This document shows, in pieces, positions 8,056-15,521 of a stretch of DNA of 33,446 nucleotides. The notes beneath the pieces were generated by a model, which had not been told where the DNA came from, did not search any database, and worked only from the letters and a program-made list of their open reading frames with translations. Made by a program: the position numbers and the translations under genes. The number at the start of each line of letters is the position of its first letter. Position 1 is the stretch's first letter. The stretch comes from an uncultured bacterium (GTDB lineage Bacteria; Planctomycetota; UBA1135; GCA-002686595), in the NCBI GenBank assembly GCA_905480285.1, contig CAJQPT010000157.1, positions 1-33,446 on the forward strand. Direction: 5' to 3'.

Positions 8056-9701
8056 GACGCCGCCCCCCCCGCTCGATGAACAGGCAGCTCGATCGCCACG
8101 CGGAAGCCCTCGCCCTCGACGCTGGAGACGAGGACGCGCCCGCCGTGGGCCGCAACCACGTTGTGGACCATGGCGAGCCCCAGGCCTGTGCCCTTGCCCT
8201 GCTCCTTCGTCGTGAAGAAGGGATCGGCGGCCCGCTCCAGGACCTCTGCCCCGACGCCGGGACCATCGTCCTCGAAGACCAGTCGGACTCCCCCTGCGTC
8301 GGTCAGCCCAAGCTCCACGGAGATGCACCCGCGGGTCGCCGGGAGGCTCCCGCTCTCACGGCCCCCCTCGATCGCGTCCAGCGAGTTGACGAACAGGTTC
8401 AGGAAGACCTGGCCCAGCTCGTTCGCCGCGCCGCGGAGCACGGGAAGGCCCCGGATCCGCTCCATGGATGCAGGCAGGAAGGGGTCGAGGACCTCCTTAC
8501 CTGCGCTCGACTCCAGCTGGAGTTCGAGCTGTACTCCGAGCCGTTCCGCCCGGTGGCGAATCAGGCCCAGCGAGTCGGCGAGGGGTCGATCCACGCGCAT
8601 CTCCTCGAGCGTCGCCTCCCGTGGAGAGAGCCGCAGGAGCCGGCCGACCGTCTCCCCCATGCGCTGCAGTCCGCCGCTCACCAGCTCGAGGTACTCCCGA
8701 CGCCGCGCGGTCGGGAGGTCCTCCCGCTTGAGCGCCTCGACCGCGTTCGCGAGCCCGCCCAGCGGGTTGTTCAGCTCGTGGGCGATCCCTGCTGCGAGCT
8801 CGCCGGTGGCCGCCAGGCGGCGCTGCGTCATCGCCGCCGCCTCGGCGCTCCTGACCCGCTCCGTGGCCTCCTGAACGGCCACCTCGAGGTCGCGGTTGTA
8901 GCGCTCCAGGCGAGCCGCCATCGCGTTGAACGTCCCGACGAGTCCGCCGAGCTCATCCTCCTGCCGGCCCCGCGCGAGGGCTCGCGCGGAGAGGTCGCCG
9001 GACTCCAGACGACCGGCTGCTCGTGCGAGCCCCGCGACGGGGTCCAGGACCGTCCGCCGCAGCAGCACCAGGGTGCTCAAGGTGACACCTGCGAGCACCA
9101 GCAGAAAGGTCGGCACGATCTCACGGGTCCGGGACGCCGCAAATTCGATGGGCGAGATCCGGAACCACGCCGCCCCCCACGCGACCCCGTTATTGGTCAG
9201 CACCGGCGCCGCCGCGCCGAAGCTGTTGCTCACCAGCTCTCGCCGCTCGACCGCCTGCGACATCATCCGCAGCGCCTCGTCCTCCCTGAAGTCAGCGGGC
9301 CTCTGCGCGCGCCCGAGGGGGTTCAAGTACACGCCCGCCACGTCGAAGGTTCCATCGGACAGCTCCTCCGGCGCCTGGGCCACGATGACATCGTCAAAGT
9401 TCCTCCAGCCGTTCCAGCCCATCACGGCGTCGGGCCGGAGGCGAACCCCAACGACCACGTCATCGAGGAAGGCGCTCAGTTGCAGGGAGTAGTCGTAGGC
9501 GATCACCTCACGATCGGACCGAGCAGCCGCCTCGTTGAGGGCTGCCAGCACAGCGAAGGAGACCAGGTTGGCGACGATGACCGCCGCAGCGATCGGACCG
9601 CGAATCGAACGGCGCCAGGGAAGCCCCGGTCGGCCGTTGCTCGGCTCCCCCGCAAGCGAGCGAGAGGGGGGCTGGAAGTCTGATCTTTGTTCTGGGTCCA
9701 A
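8052..9701 (-). CDS. orphan membrane sensor histidine kinase
   Basis: A 549-residue kinase starting at TTG 9701. The first membrane helix is at about 34-56, with a periplasmic sensor of about 140 residues (57-195) and a second helix at about 196-214. A HAMP domain follows (about 215-270, then a coiled stretch). The HisKA H-box GIAHELNNPLGGLAN has phospho-acceptor H308. The HATPase has its N box (NLFVNSLDAI, about 435-444), DDGPGVG (478-484), PFFTTK (494-499) and GTGLGLA (504-510). The HELNNPL signature is that of NtrB/PilS-type kinases, which usually pair with sigma54 activators, yet no response regulator is in the window. It lies 36 bases after the pilC/gspF gene and overlaps the first CNNM gene, so it probably belongs to that transcript. 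A G8 run sits in its last codons (8063-8070). Confidence 0.92.
   Translation of the reverse strand: MDPEQRSDFQPPSRSLAGEPSNGRPGLPWRRSIRGPIAAAVIVANLVSFAVLAALNEAAARSDREVIAYDYSLQLSAFLDDVVVGVRLRPDAVMGWNGWRNFDDVIVAQAPEELSDGTFDVAGVYLNPLGRAQRPADFREDEALRMMSQAVERRELVSNSFGAAAPVLTNNGVAWGAAWFRISPIEFAASRTREIVPTFLLVLAGVTLSTLVLLRRTVLDPVAGLARAAGRLESGDLSARALARGRQEDELGGLVGTFNAMAARLERYNRDLEVAVQEATERVRSAEAAAMTQRRLAATGELAAGIAHELNNPLGGLANAVEALKREDLPTARRREYLELVSGGLQRMGETVGRLLRLSPREATLEEMRVDRPLADSLGLIRHRAERLGVQLELQLESSAGKEVLDPFLPASMERIRGLPVLRGAANELGQVFLNLFVNSLDAIEGGRESGSLPATRGCISVELGLTDAGGVRLVFEDDGPGVGAEVLERAADPFFTTKEQGKGTGLGLAMVHNVVAAHGGRVLVSSVEGEGFRVAIELPVHRAGGAAS
8063..8070 (-). other. G8 tract / potential slippery site at kinase-CNNM junction
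   Basis: The minus strand reads GCG GGG GGG GCG in the kinase frame, a run of eight G, three codons before the kinase stop and eight bases before the CNNM1 GTG. A one-base backward slip of the ribosome, or a G9 allele, would move reading into the CNNM1 frame, which is open through this junction. The run also sits where a Shine-Dalgarno for CNNM1 would be. Confidence 0.5.
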
Positions 9702-9737
9702 CGTCTTTCTCTGGGAGGGAGGGCAGCTGAGAGCCGC

Positions 9738-10880
9738 TCAGCCCTGTGAGCCGATGGTGCTCATCATCTCCGTCAAAGGCAAGATGAGCGCGACCACGAG
9801 CCCGCCGATCAACACCGCCATGAGCACCAGGATGGCCGGCTCAAGCACCTTGAAGAGCGCCGCGAGCTTCCTGTCAACCTGTTCATCATAGGCGTCCGCG
9901 ACCTTGAGGAGCATCGAGTCGAGCTCCCCCGTCTCTTCACCGACGTCCACCATGTTGGTGACGACGTCATCGAAGAGCCCGGTCTCACCCATCGGGCGCG
10001 CGATGCCCTCACCCTCGCGGACGGTCCGGCGGATGTCCTCGACGGCGTCCACCAGGACCTCATTACCGCTCGCGTCCCGGACGATCCCGAGGGCGTCGAG
10101 GTGAGGTACGCCGGCCTGAACGAGCGTCCCAAAGGTGCGGGCGAACATGGCCGTCATCGAGCGGTTCAGCACCGTCCCGAGGAACGGAATCTTCAGCAGG
10201 ACGGCGTGCCAACCCCGCCGGTACCCACGGTTCCGACCGATCGCAACCTTGTGCCCGACGAAGGCGAGCGCCGGCACACCGAAGACGAGGTACCAGTACG
10301 ACGTCATGAAGCCGCTGAGGCCGAGGAGGATCAGCGTCGGCTCAGGGAGGTCGACATCGAAGCTCTTGAAGATCTCATCGAAGGTCGGGATCACGAAGAT
10401 GATCACCGCGGACACGACGACCACCGAGACCATGATCAGGATCGTCGGATAGATGACCGCCTGCTTGATCTTCGAGCGGATATCGGCGGCCTTCTCGCGG
10501 AATTCGGCGAGGCGATCGAGCACGCGGTCCAGCACGCCGCCGACCTCGCCCGCGCGGACCATCGACGAGTAGAGGGTGTCGAAGACCTTGTCGTGCTTCG
10601 CCAGGGCATCCGAGAGGGGCGCTCCGCCGGAGACGTCCTCCGTGATCTCACGGAGGATGTCCTTGAACGGCCCCGGTTCGGTCTGCCCCTCGAGGATCGT
10701 CAGGGCCTTCACCACGGGGATCCCCGCGTCGGAGAGCGTGGCGAGCTGCACCGTAAAGTCGGTGACCAGGGCGGCGTTCACGCGGCCGCCCTTTCGCTTG
10801 CGCGCGGGGGCCTCCCCGGGGGCGCCGGCTACCTGGGCCCGCTTCGGCGCGGGGGTGGATCGCTGGATTCTCTTTGCCAT
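9738..10880 (-). CDS. type IV pilus / type II secretion inner-membrane platform protein (PilC/GspF)
   Basis: A 380-residue GspF/PilC family protein, the inner-membrane core on which the cytoplasmic ATPases act during pilus or pseudopilus assembly. Two T2SSF domains are visible: about 38-165 (FTVQLATLSDAGIPVVKAL, then MVRAGEVGGVLD, and IKQAVIYPTIL) and about 245-365 (FARTFGTLVQAGVPHLDAL, VDVGEETGELD, LEPAILVLMAVLIGG). Membrane helices lie at about 142-166, 180-210 and 347-370. The N-terminal 35 residues are basic and Pro/Ala-rich. The ATG is one base past the stop of the ATPase gene upstream. Sequence alone does not settle pilus against T2SS, but the neighbouring pilT argues for a type IV pilus-like system. 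Confidence 0.93.
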   Translation of the reverse strand: MAKRIQRSTPAPKRAQVAGAPGEAPARKRKGGRVNAALVTDFTVQLATLSDAGIPVVKALTILEGQTEPGPFKDILREITEDVSGGAPLSDALAKHDKVFDTLYSSMVRAGEVGGVLDRVLDRLAEFREKAADIRSKIKQAVIYPTILIMVSVVVVSAVIIFVIPTFDEIFKSFDVDLPEPTLILLGLSGFMTSYWYLVFGVPALAFVGHKVAIGRNRGYRRGWHAVLLKIPFLGTVLNRSMTAMFARTFGTLVQAGVPHLDALGIVRDASGNEVLVDAVEDIRRTVREGEGIARPMGETGLFDDVVTNMVDVGEETGELDSMLLKVADAYDEQVDRKLAALFKVLEPAILVLMAVLIGGLVVALILPLTEMMSTIGSQG

Positions 10881-10881
10881 A

Positions 10882-12564
10882 TCAGACGAGCGTCTCCCGG
10901 ATGACTTCTTCGATCGTGGTGCGTCCCTCAGCGGCAGCCCGCAGGCCTGCCTCCCGGAGGGACCTCATGCCGCCGTTCAGCGCCGCCTCACGTAGCTCCT
11001 CGATCGAGGCGTTGGCCTCGATCAGCCGGCGCACCTCATCGTCGATCGTCATGATCTCGAAGAGGCCCGTCCGGCCACGATAGCCCGTGTGGTGGCACTT
11101 CTCGCAGCCCTTGCCGTAGGACAGCGTTCGCCCCCGGACCAGGTCGGCGTCAGGGCCCAGCTCCATGAGGACTTCCTCATCTGGCTCGAACTCGATGCGG
11201 CAGTCCGAGCAGACCGAGCGAACGAGCCGCTGGGCCACCACCGACTCAAGGGTGGCCGAGATGAGGAAGGGCTCCACCCCCATGTCCACGAGCCGCGTCA
11301 CCGTGCTGGGCGCGTCGTTGGTGTGGATGGTGGCGAACACCGTGTGGCCGGTCAGGCTGGCCTCCACGGCCGTGGCGCCTGTCTCCTTGTCGCGGATCTC
11401 GCCCACGAGGATCTTGTCTGGATCCTGGCGCAGGATCGAGCGCAGCACGCTCGCGTAGGTGACGCCGATCTCGTCGTTGATGGGCACCTGAACGATCCCG
11501 GCGATGTCGTACTCCACCGGGTCCTCCACCGTGATGATCTTCGTGTCCGGAGAGTTGGCCTCGGAGAGCATCGCGTAGAGCGTGGTCGTCTTGCCCGAGC
11601 CCGTGGGCCCGGTGACCAGCACGATGCCGTGGGGCAGCGTCGTCATCGCCCGCAGAGCCGCCTCGTCGTGGGGCTGCAACCCCAGCGCCTCGAGGTCCAG
11701 GCTCACCGCCGAGCGGTCGAGCACTCGCATCACGCAGCCCTCACCCGCGGCCCCTGGCAGCGTCGCGACGCGCAGGTCCACGGGGCGCCCATCGATGGCC
11801 AATTCGATGCGCCCGTCCTGCGGCACCCGCCCCTCGGTGATATCCAGATCGGCCATCACCTTGATGCGGCTCACCAGCGGCACGGCCAGGTGCGGAGGCG
11901 GCGCCTCGACCTCGTAGAGCGAACCATCGACGCGGTACCGGATGCGGAACACGTCCTCGTACACCTCGAAGTGCACGTCGCTCGCACGGTCGCGAATCGC
12001 GCGGTGCAGGATGGAGTTGAGCAGCCGCACCACCGGCTTGCTCTGGGCGGCGCTCTCGGCGTCGCCGCCAATCGAGGCGTTGGCTGCGTCCGCGATGGCG
12101 TCCGCCAGCGTGGACTCCTCGCCGTAGAGCTCCAGGACCAGGGAGCGGATCAGCTCCCCGTCCGCGACCACGGCGCGGGTCTCGTAGCCGGTGGTGAAGG
12201 AGAGGTCCTCGAGCACCGCGGTGTTCATCGGGTCCGCGAGCGCCACGAGCAGGACGCCTCCCTCGAGGCGAAGGGGCAGGACGCCGTAGGCGTGCGCGGC
12301 CGAACCATCGATGGTGCCGATCGCCTCCTCCGTCGGGCGCTCCTGGCTCAGGTCAACGGTCTCCATCCCCGCCTGCTCGGCGAGGGCCAGCGCGAGGTCC
12401 CCGGGCGTGCACGCCCCCATCTCGACCAGCGCCTGACCGATCAGCCCGCCGTGGGTGCGCTGCTCGCCGAGGGCGGCCTGCACCTGACTCTCACGGATGA
12501 TCCCGCGGGCCTTGAGGACCTGCCCGAGGAGCGGGCGGCCCGGAGAGGGTCCTCCTTCGGTCAC
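10882..12564 (-). CDS. PilB/GspE-family assembly ATPase 1
   Basis: A 560-residue traffic ATPase that would power pilin or pseudopilin extension. The N-terminal MshEN-like domain covers about 10-150, followed by the N2/CTE region (SDVHFEVYEDVFRIRYRVDG, about 195-214). Walker A is GPTGSGKTTT (319-328). The Asp/His boxes are normal (VEDPVEY; RQDPDKILVGEIRD, with Walker B ending at 392; IHTNDAP). The zinc tetracysteine motif is CSDC (452-455) and CEKC (487-490). All catalytic features are intact. The start is GTG 12564, with GGAGG seven bases upstream inside pilT, and overlaps the pilT stop as GTGA. Confidence 0.94.
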   Translation of the reverse strand: MTEGGPSPGRPLLGQVLKARGIIRESQVQAALGEQRTHGGLIGQALVEMGACTPGDLALALAEQAGMETVDLSQERPTEEAIGTIDGSAAHAYGVLPLRLEGGVLLVALADPMNTAVLEDLSFTTGYETRAVVADGELIRSLVLELYGEESTLADAIADAANASIGGDAESAAQSKPVVRLLNSILHRAIRDRASDVHFEVYEDVFRIRYRVDGSLYEVEAPPPHLAVPLVSRIKVMADLDITEGRVPQDGRIELAIDGRPVDLRVATLPGAAGEGCVMRVLDRSAVSLDLEALGLQPHDEAALRAMTTLPHGIVLVTGPTGSGKTTTLYAMLSEANSPDTKIITVEDPVEYDIAGIVQVPINDEIGVTYASVLRSILRQDPDKILVGEIRDKETGATAVEASLTGHTVFATIHTNDAPSTVTRLVDMGVEPFLISATLESVVAQRLVRSVCSDCRIEFEPDEEVLMELGPDADLVRGRTLSYGKGCEKCHHTGYRGRTGLFEIMTIDDEVRRLIEANASIEELREAALNGGMRSLREAGLRAAAEGRTTIEEVIRETLV

Positions 12565-13610
12565 AGCCGCGCCTCCAGATCCCTGGGGTCCTGGGCGTAG
12601 TCGAGGGCCGTCTGCGCAGAGATCTCGCCTTCGCGCACGAGGTCCATGAGGTAGTCGTCCAGGGTCACCATGCCCATGCGCTTGGAGGTCTGGATGGTGG
12701 ACTGGATCTTGTTCGTCTCGTTCTTCCGGATGAGGTTCGCGATGGCGGGGTTGTTGATCATCACCTCGAAGCCCGCCACGCGCCCCTTGCCGCCGTCCTT
12801 CGGCATGAGCACCTGGCTCACCACCGCGACCAGCGCGACGCTGAGCTGGGCCCGGACCTGCTCCTGCTGGTTCGCCGGGTAGGCGTCGATGATCCGGTTG
12901 ATCGTCCGGGCGCTACCCGTGGTGTGCAGCGTGCCGAAGACCAGGTGGCCCGTCTCGGCTGCGGTGAGCGCCGCGGAGATGGTGTCCAGGTCTCGCATCT
13001 CCCCGAGCAGGATCACGTCGGGGTCCTGGCGAAGGGCGCGCCGCATGGCCTCGGGGAAGTCCGGCACGTCCTGGCCGACCTCGCGCTGCGTGACCAGCCC
13101 CTGGCCGTGGCGATGATAGAACTCGATCGGGTCCTCGATCGTGATGATGTGCCGGTCGAGGCTCTGGTTGATCCAGTCGATCATCGTCGCCAGCGTGGTG
13201 GACTTGCCTGAGCCGGTCGGCCCGGTGACCAGGACCAGGCCCCGCGGGCGGCGCAGCAGCTGCTGCACGGTGTCCGGCAGGCCGATCTGATCGAACGTCA
13301 GGAGGTCGCTCGGGATCAGGCGCAGGACGGCGCCGAAGCGCCCGCGCTGCTTCATGCAGCTCACCCTGAAGCGGGTCCCCGACTCGTGGGCCAGGCCGAT
13401 ATCGGTGGTGCCCACCTCCTGCAGCTCATCCCAGTGCTTGTCGTCGCAAAGCTCACGACACCAGCGCTCCGCCGTGGCGTCGTCGACCGTCTCCGTGGAC
13501 AGGGACACGAGCTTGCCGTCGACCCGTCCGACAGGTGGCCGGCCGGGGTTCAGGTGGAGGTCCGAGGCGCCGACCTCGATCGACAGGGTCATCAGTTCCT
13601 TGGCATTCAT
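12561..13610 (-). CDS. pilT: twitching motility retraction ATPase PilT
   Basis: A 349-residue PilT-like ATPase, the usual motor for type IV pilus retraction. It begins with the PAS-like N-domain (SIEVGASDLHLNPGRPP, VGRVDG). Walker A is GPTGSGKS (130-137), the Asp box IITIEDPIEF, and Walker B VILLGEMRD (199-207). The His box is TLHTTGSARTINRIID. The PilT C-terminal AIRNLIRE motif appears here as AIANLIRKNE. It has no tetracysteine motif, as expected for PilT against PilB. PilT could equally serve a retractile adhesin or uptake pseudopilus. It lies 48 bases downstream of the second PilB-like gene and is translationally coupled to the first. Confidence 0.94.
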   Translation of the reverse strand: MNAKELMTLSIEVGASDLHLNPGRPPVGRVDGKLVSLSTETVDDATAERWCRELCDDKHWDELQEVGTTDIGLAHESGTRFRVSCMKQRGRFGAVLRLIPSDLLTFDQIGLPDTVQQLLRRPRGLVLVTGPTGSGKSTTLATMIDWINQSLDRHIITIEDPIEFYHRHGQGLVTQREVGQDVPDFPEAMRRALRQDPDVILLGEMRDLDTISAALTAAETGHLVFGTLHTTGSARTINRIIDAYPANQQEQVRAQLSVALVAVVSQVLMPKDGGKGRVAGFEVMINNPAIANLIRKNETNKIQSTIQTSKRMGMVTLDDYLMDLVREGEISAQTALDYAQDPRDLEARL

Positions 13611-13658
13611 GGGAGCTTGTTGGGCCTTCGCCCGCTGCGTCCTCGACGGCGACAGCCG

Positions 13659-15362
13659 TCAGGCCGAGAGGGACGCCTCCTCCTCGGGAGTCAGACCGTC
13701 AGTACCCACGACTCGGAGTACCTCGGTCACGCTGGTGACGCCCTCGGAGACCTTCCGCGCGCCGTCTTCGACGAGACCCCGGAGCGCGCCGGAGGCCTCG
13801 GCGGTCCGGCGTACGTCCCCCTGGGCCGCGCCCCGGAACGTCATGTCCCGGATCGTGTTGTCCATGCTCATGAGCTCGTACAGGGCGACTCGTCCCTGGT
13901 AGCCGCTCCCCTCGCAGCTGCGGCAGCCGCGCGGTCGCTTGAAGCGCACGTCGCTCCCCGCCGCGAGGACCGTGCCAGGGTCCAGCCCGAGCGCGTTGAC
14001 CTCGACCTCCGACGGCGTGTACGCCTCGGCGCAGTCCGAGCAGAGCCGGCGAACCAACCGCTGGGCGAGGACCCCCTGCACCGAGGCCGAGACCAGGAAG
14101 GGCTTGACGCCGAGGTCTGCGAGGCGGGTGAGTGCGCTCGGCGCGTCGTTGGTGTGCAGCGTCGAGAACACCAGGTGTCCGGTCAACGCCGCCTGGATCG
14201 CGATCTCGGCGGTCTCAAGGTCACGGATCTCGCCCACGAGGATCACGTTGGGCGCGCAGCGGAGCATGGCCTTCAGGATGCGAGAGAAGGAGAGCCCGAT
14301 GCGCGGCTCGACCTGCACCTGGTTGATGCCCCGGATGTGGTACTCGACCGGATCCTCGGCCGTGATGATCTTCACGTCTGCGCGGTTCAACTCCTGCAGC
14401 GCCGCGTAGAGCGTGGTCGTCTTGCCCGACCCCGTGGGACCGGTCACGAGCACGATCCCGTTGGGCCGCGTGATCATCTTCCCGAACCAACGCTGGTCGT
14501 CGATGCCGAGTCCAAGGTCACCGAGGCCAAGCAGGCTCTTGCCCCGATCGAGGAGCCGCATGACCATGGTCTCACCGTGGTTGGACGGGAGAATCGACGC
14601 GCGGACGTCGACGTCTCTGCCGCCCAGCTTCAGGCCAATGCGGCCGTCCTGTGGCTTGCGCTTCTCCGCGATGTCCATGCGCGCCATGATCTTGAGGCGG
14701 CTCATGAGCGGCGCGGAGAGGTGGTCGGGGTGCTCGGCAGCGTCACGCAAGAGACCGTCGACCCGATAGCGCACACGGACCCGGCCGTGACCCGGCTCGA
14801 CGTGGATATCCGAGGCGCGCTGGTCGAGCGCCTGCCGGAAGATGTTGGTGACCAGCCGGATGATCGGGGCGTCGCTCTCGTCGTCGTCGCCGTCCACGGC
14901 GGCGCCCATGGACTCCGCCACGGCGTCCTCGACCCCGGCGCCGTAGGCCGTCGCGATGGCAGCCTTGAGGGCCGAAGGCGTGGCGATCGCGCAGGAGACC
15001 TCCAGGTCCCCCAGGAGGAACTGCAGCTGGTCCGCGACGATCCGCTTGAAGGGGTCGTCGATGGCGACGATCAGCCGGCCCCCCTTCTCCATCACGGGCA
15101 TGATCCCTTGCTCGGTGGCGAACTCAGAGGGGACCTGCCCCACGACCTCGTCCGCGACCTTGCCCTTGGAGAGGTCCACAAACGGCATGCCCTCCGCCTT
15201 GGCGAGCGCCCGATAGACGGTGGGCTCGTCCACGAGTCCGAGGGAGGCCAACGCCTCCTCGAGGGCCACGCCACCGTTGCGCTGATGGGCCCTCGCGCGC
15301 TGAAGGTCGACCTCCTGGAGCGCGCCGGAGGCTACGAGGATTTCACCGAGGTCCTGGCTCAC
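13659..15362 (-). CDS. PilB/GspE-family assembly ATPase 2
   Basis: A second 567-residue traffic ATPase, clearly divergent from ATPase 1 although both lie in one locus. It starts at GTG 15362 with an MshEN-like domain (about 1-140). Walker A is GPTGSGKTTT (308-317), and ITAEDPVEYHIRGINQVQV matches the Asp box. TLHTNDAPSALTR is the His box, and CSDC (441-444) and CRSC (480-483) form the zinc site. The Walker B block reads LRCAPNVILVGEIRD where ATPase 1 has LRQDPDKILVGEIRD. The usual RQDPD is replaced by RCAPN, while the catalytic GEIRD glutamate is kept. The pair may serve two different machines or form a mixed motor. It is the first gene of the pil run, and the DUF1573 gene upstream is separated by a strong hairpin. 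Confidence 0.92.
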   Translation of the reverse strand: MSQDLGEILVASGALQEVDLQRARAHQRNGGVALEEALASLGLVDEPTVYRALAKAEGMPFVDLSKGKVADEVVGQVPSEFATEQGIMPVMEKGGRLIVAIDDPFKRIVADQLQFLLGDLEVSCAIATPSALKAAIATAYGAGVEDAVAESMGAAVDGDDDESDAPIIRLVTNIFRQALDQRASDIHVEPGHGRVRVRYRVDGLLRDAAEHPDHLSAPLMSRLKIMARMDIAEKRKPQDGRIGLKLGGRDVDVRASILPSNHGETMVMRLLDRGKSLLGLGDLGLGIDDQRWFGKMITRPNGIVLVTGPTGSGKTTTLYAALQELNRADVKIITAEDPVEYHIRGINQVQVEPRIGLSFSRILKAMLRCAPNVILVGEIRDLETAEIAIQAALTGHLVFSTLHTNDAPSALTRLADLGVKPFLVSASVQGVLAQRLVRRLCSDCAEAYTPSEVEVNALGLDPGTVLAAGSDVRFKRPRGCRSCEGSGYQGRVALYELMSMDNTIRDMTFRGAAQGDVRRTAEASGALRGLVEDGARKVSEGVTSVTEVLRVVGTDGLTPEEEASLSA

Positions 15363-15417
15363 GGAGGGTCTGCGGTTGAGGGGAGGGGTGGCGCGCGATG
15401 GCGCGGTGGAACAGGAG

Positions 15418-15449
15418 AGGGGCCGCGGGGAATATCCCCCGCGGCCCCT
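15418..15449 (-). terminator. terminator-like hairpin after the DUF1573 gene
   Basis: A perfect 13-bp stem, AGGGGCCGCGGGG (15418-15430) and CCCCGCGGCCCCT (15437-15449), with a six-base AT-rich loop. It lies 72 bases past the DUF1573 stop and 55 bases before the first pil-locus gene. It separates the two transcription units unless it is a leader element. There is no T-run. Confidence 0.65.
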
Positions 15450-15521
15450 GATGGTACCGCCCGCGAGCCGGAAACGTGTCCGCCCTCGAGGACCTGTTGT
15501 GAGCCGGCTCCCGGCCTGGGG

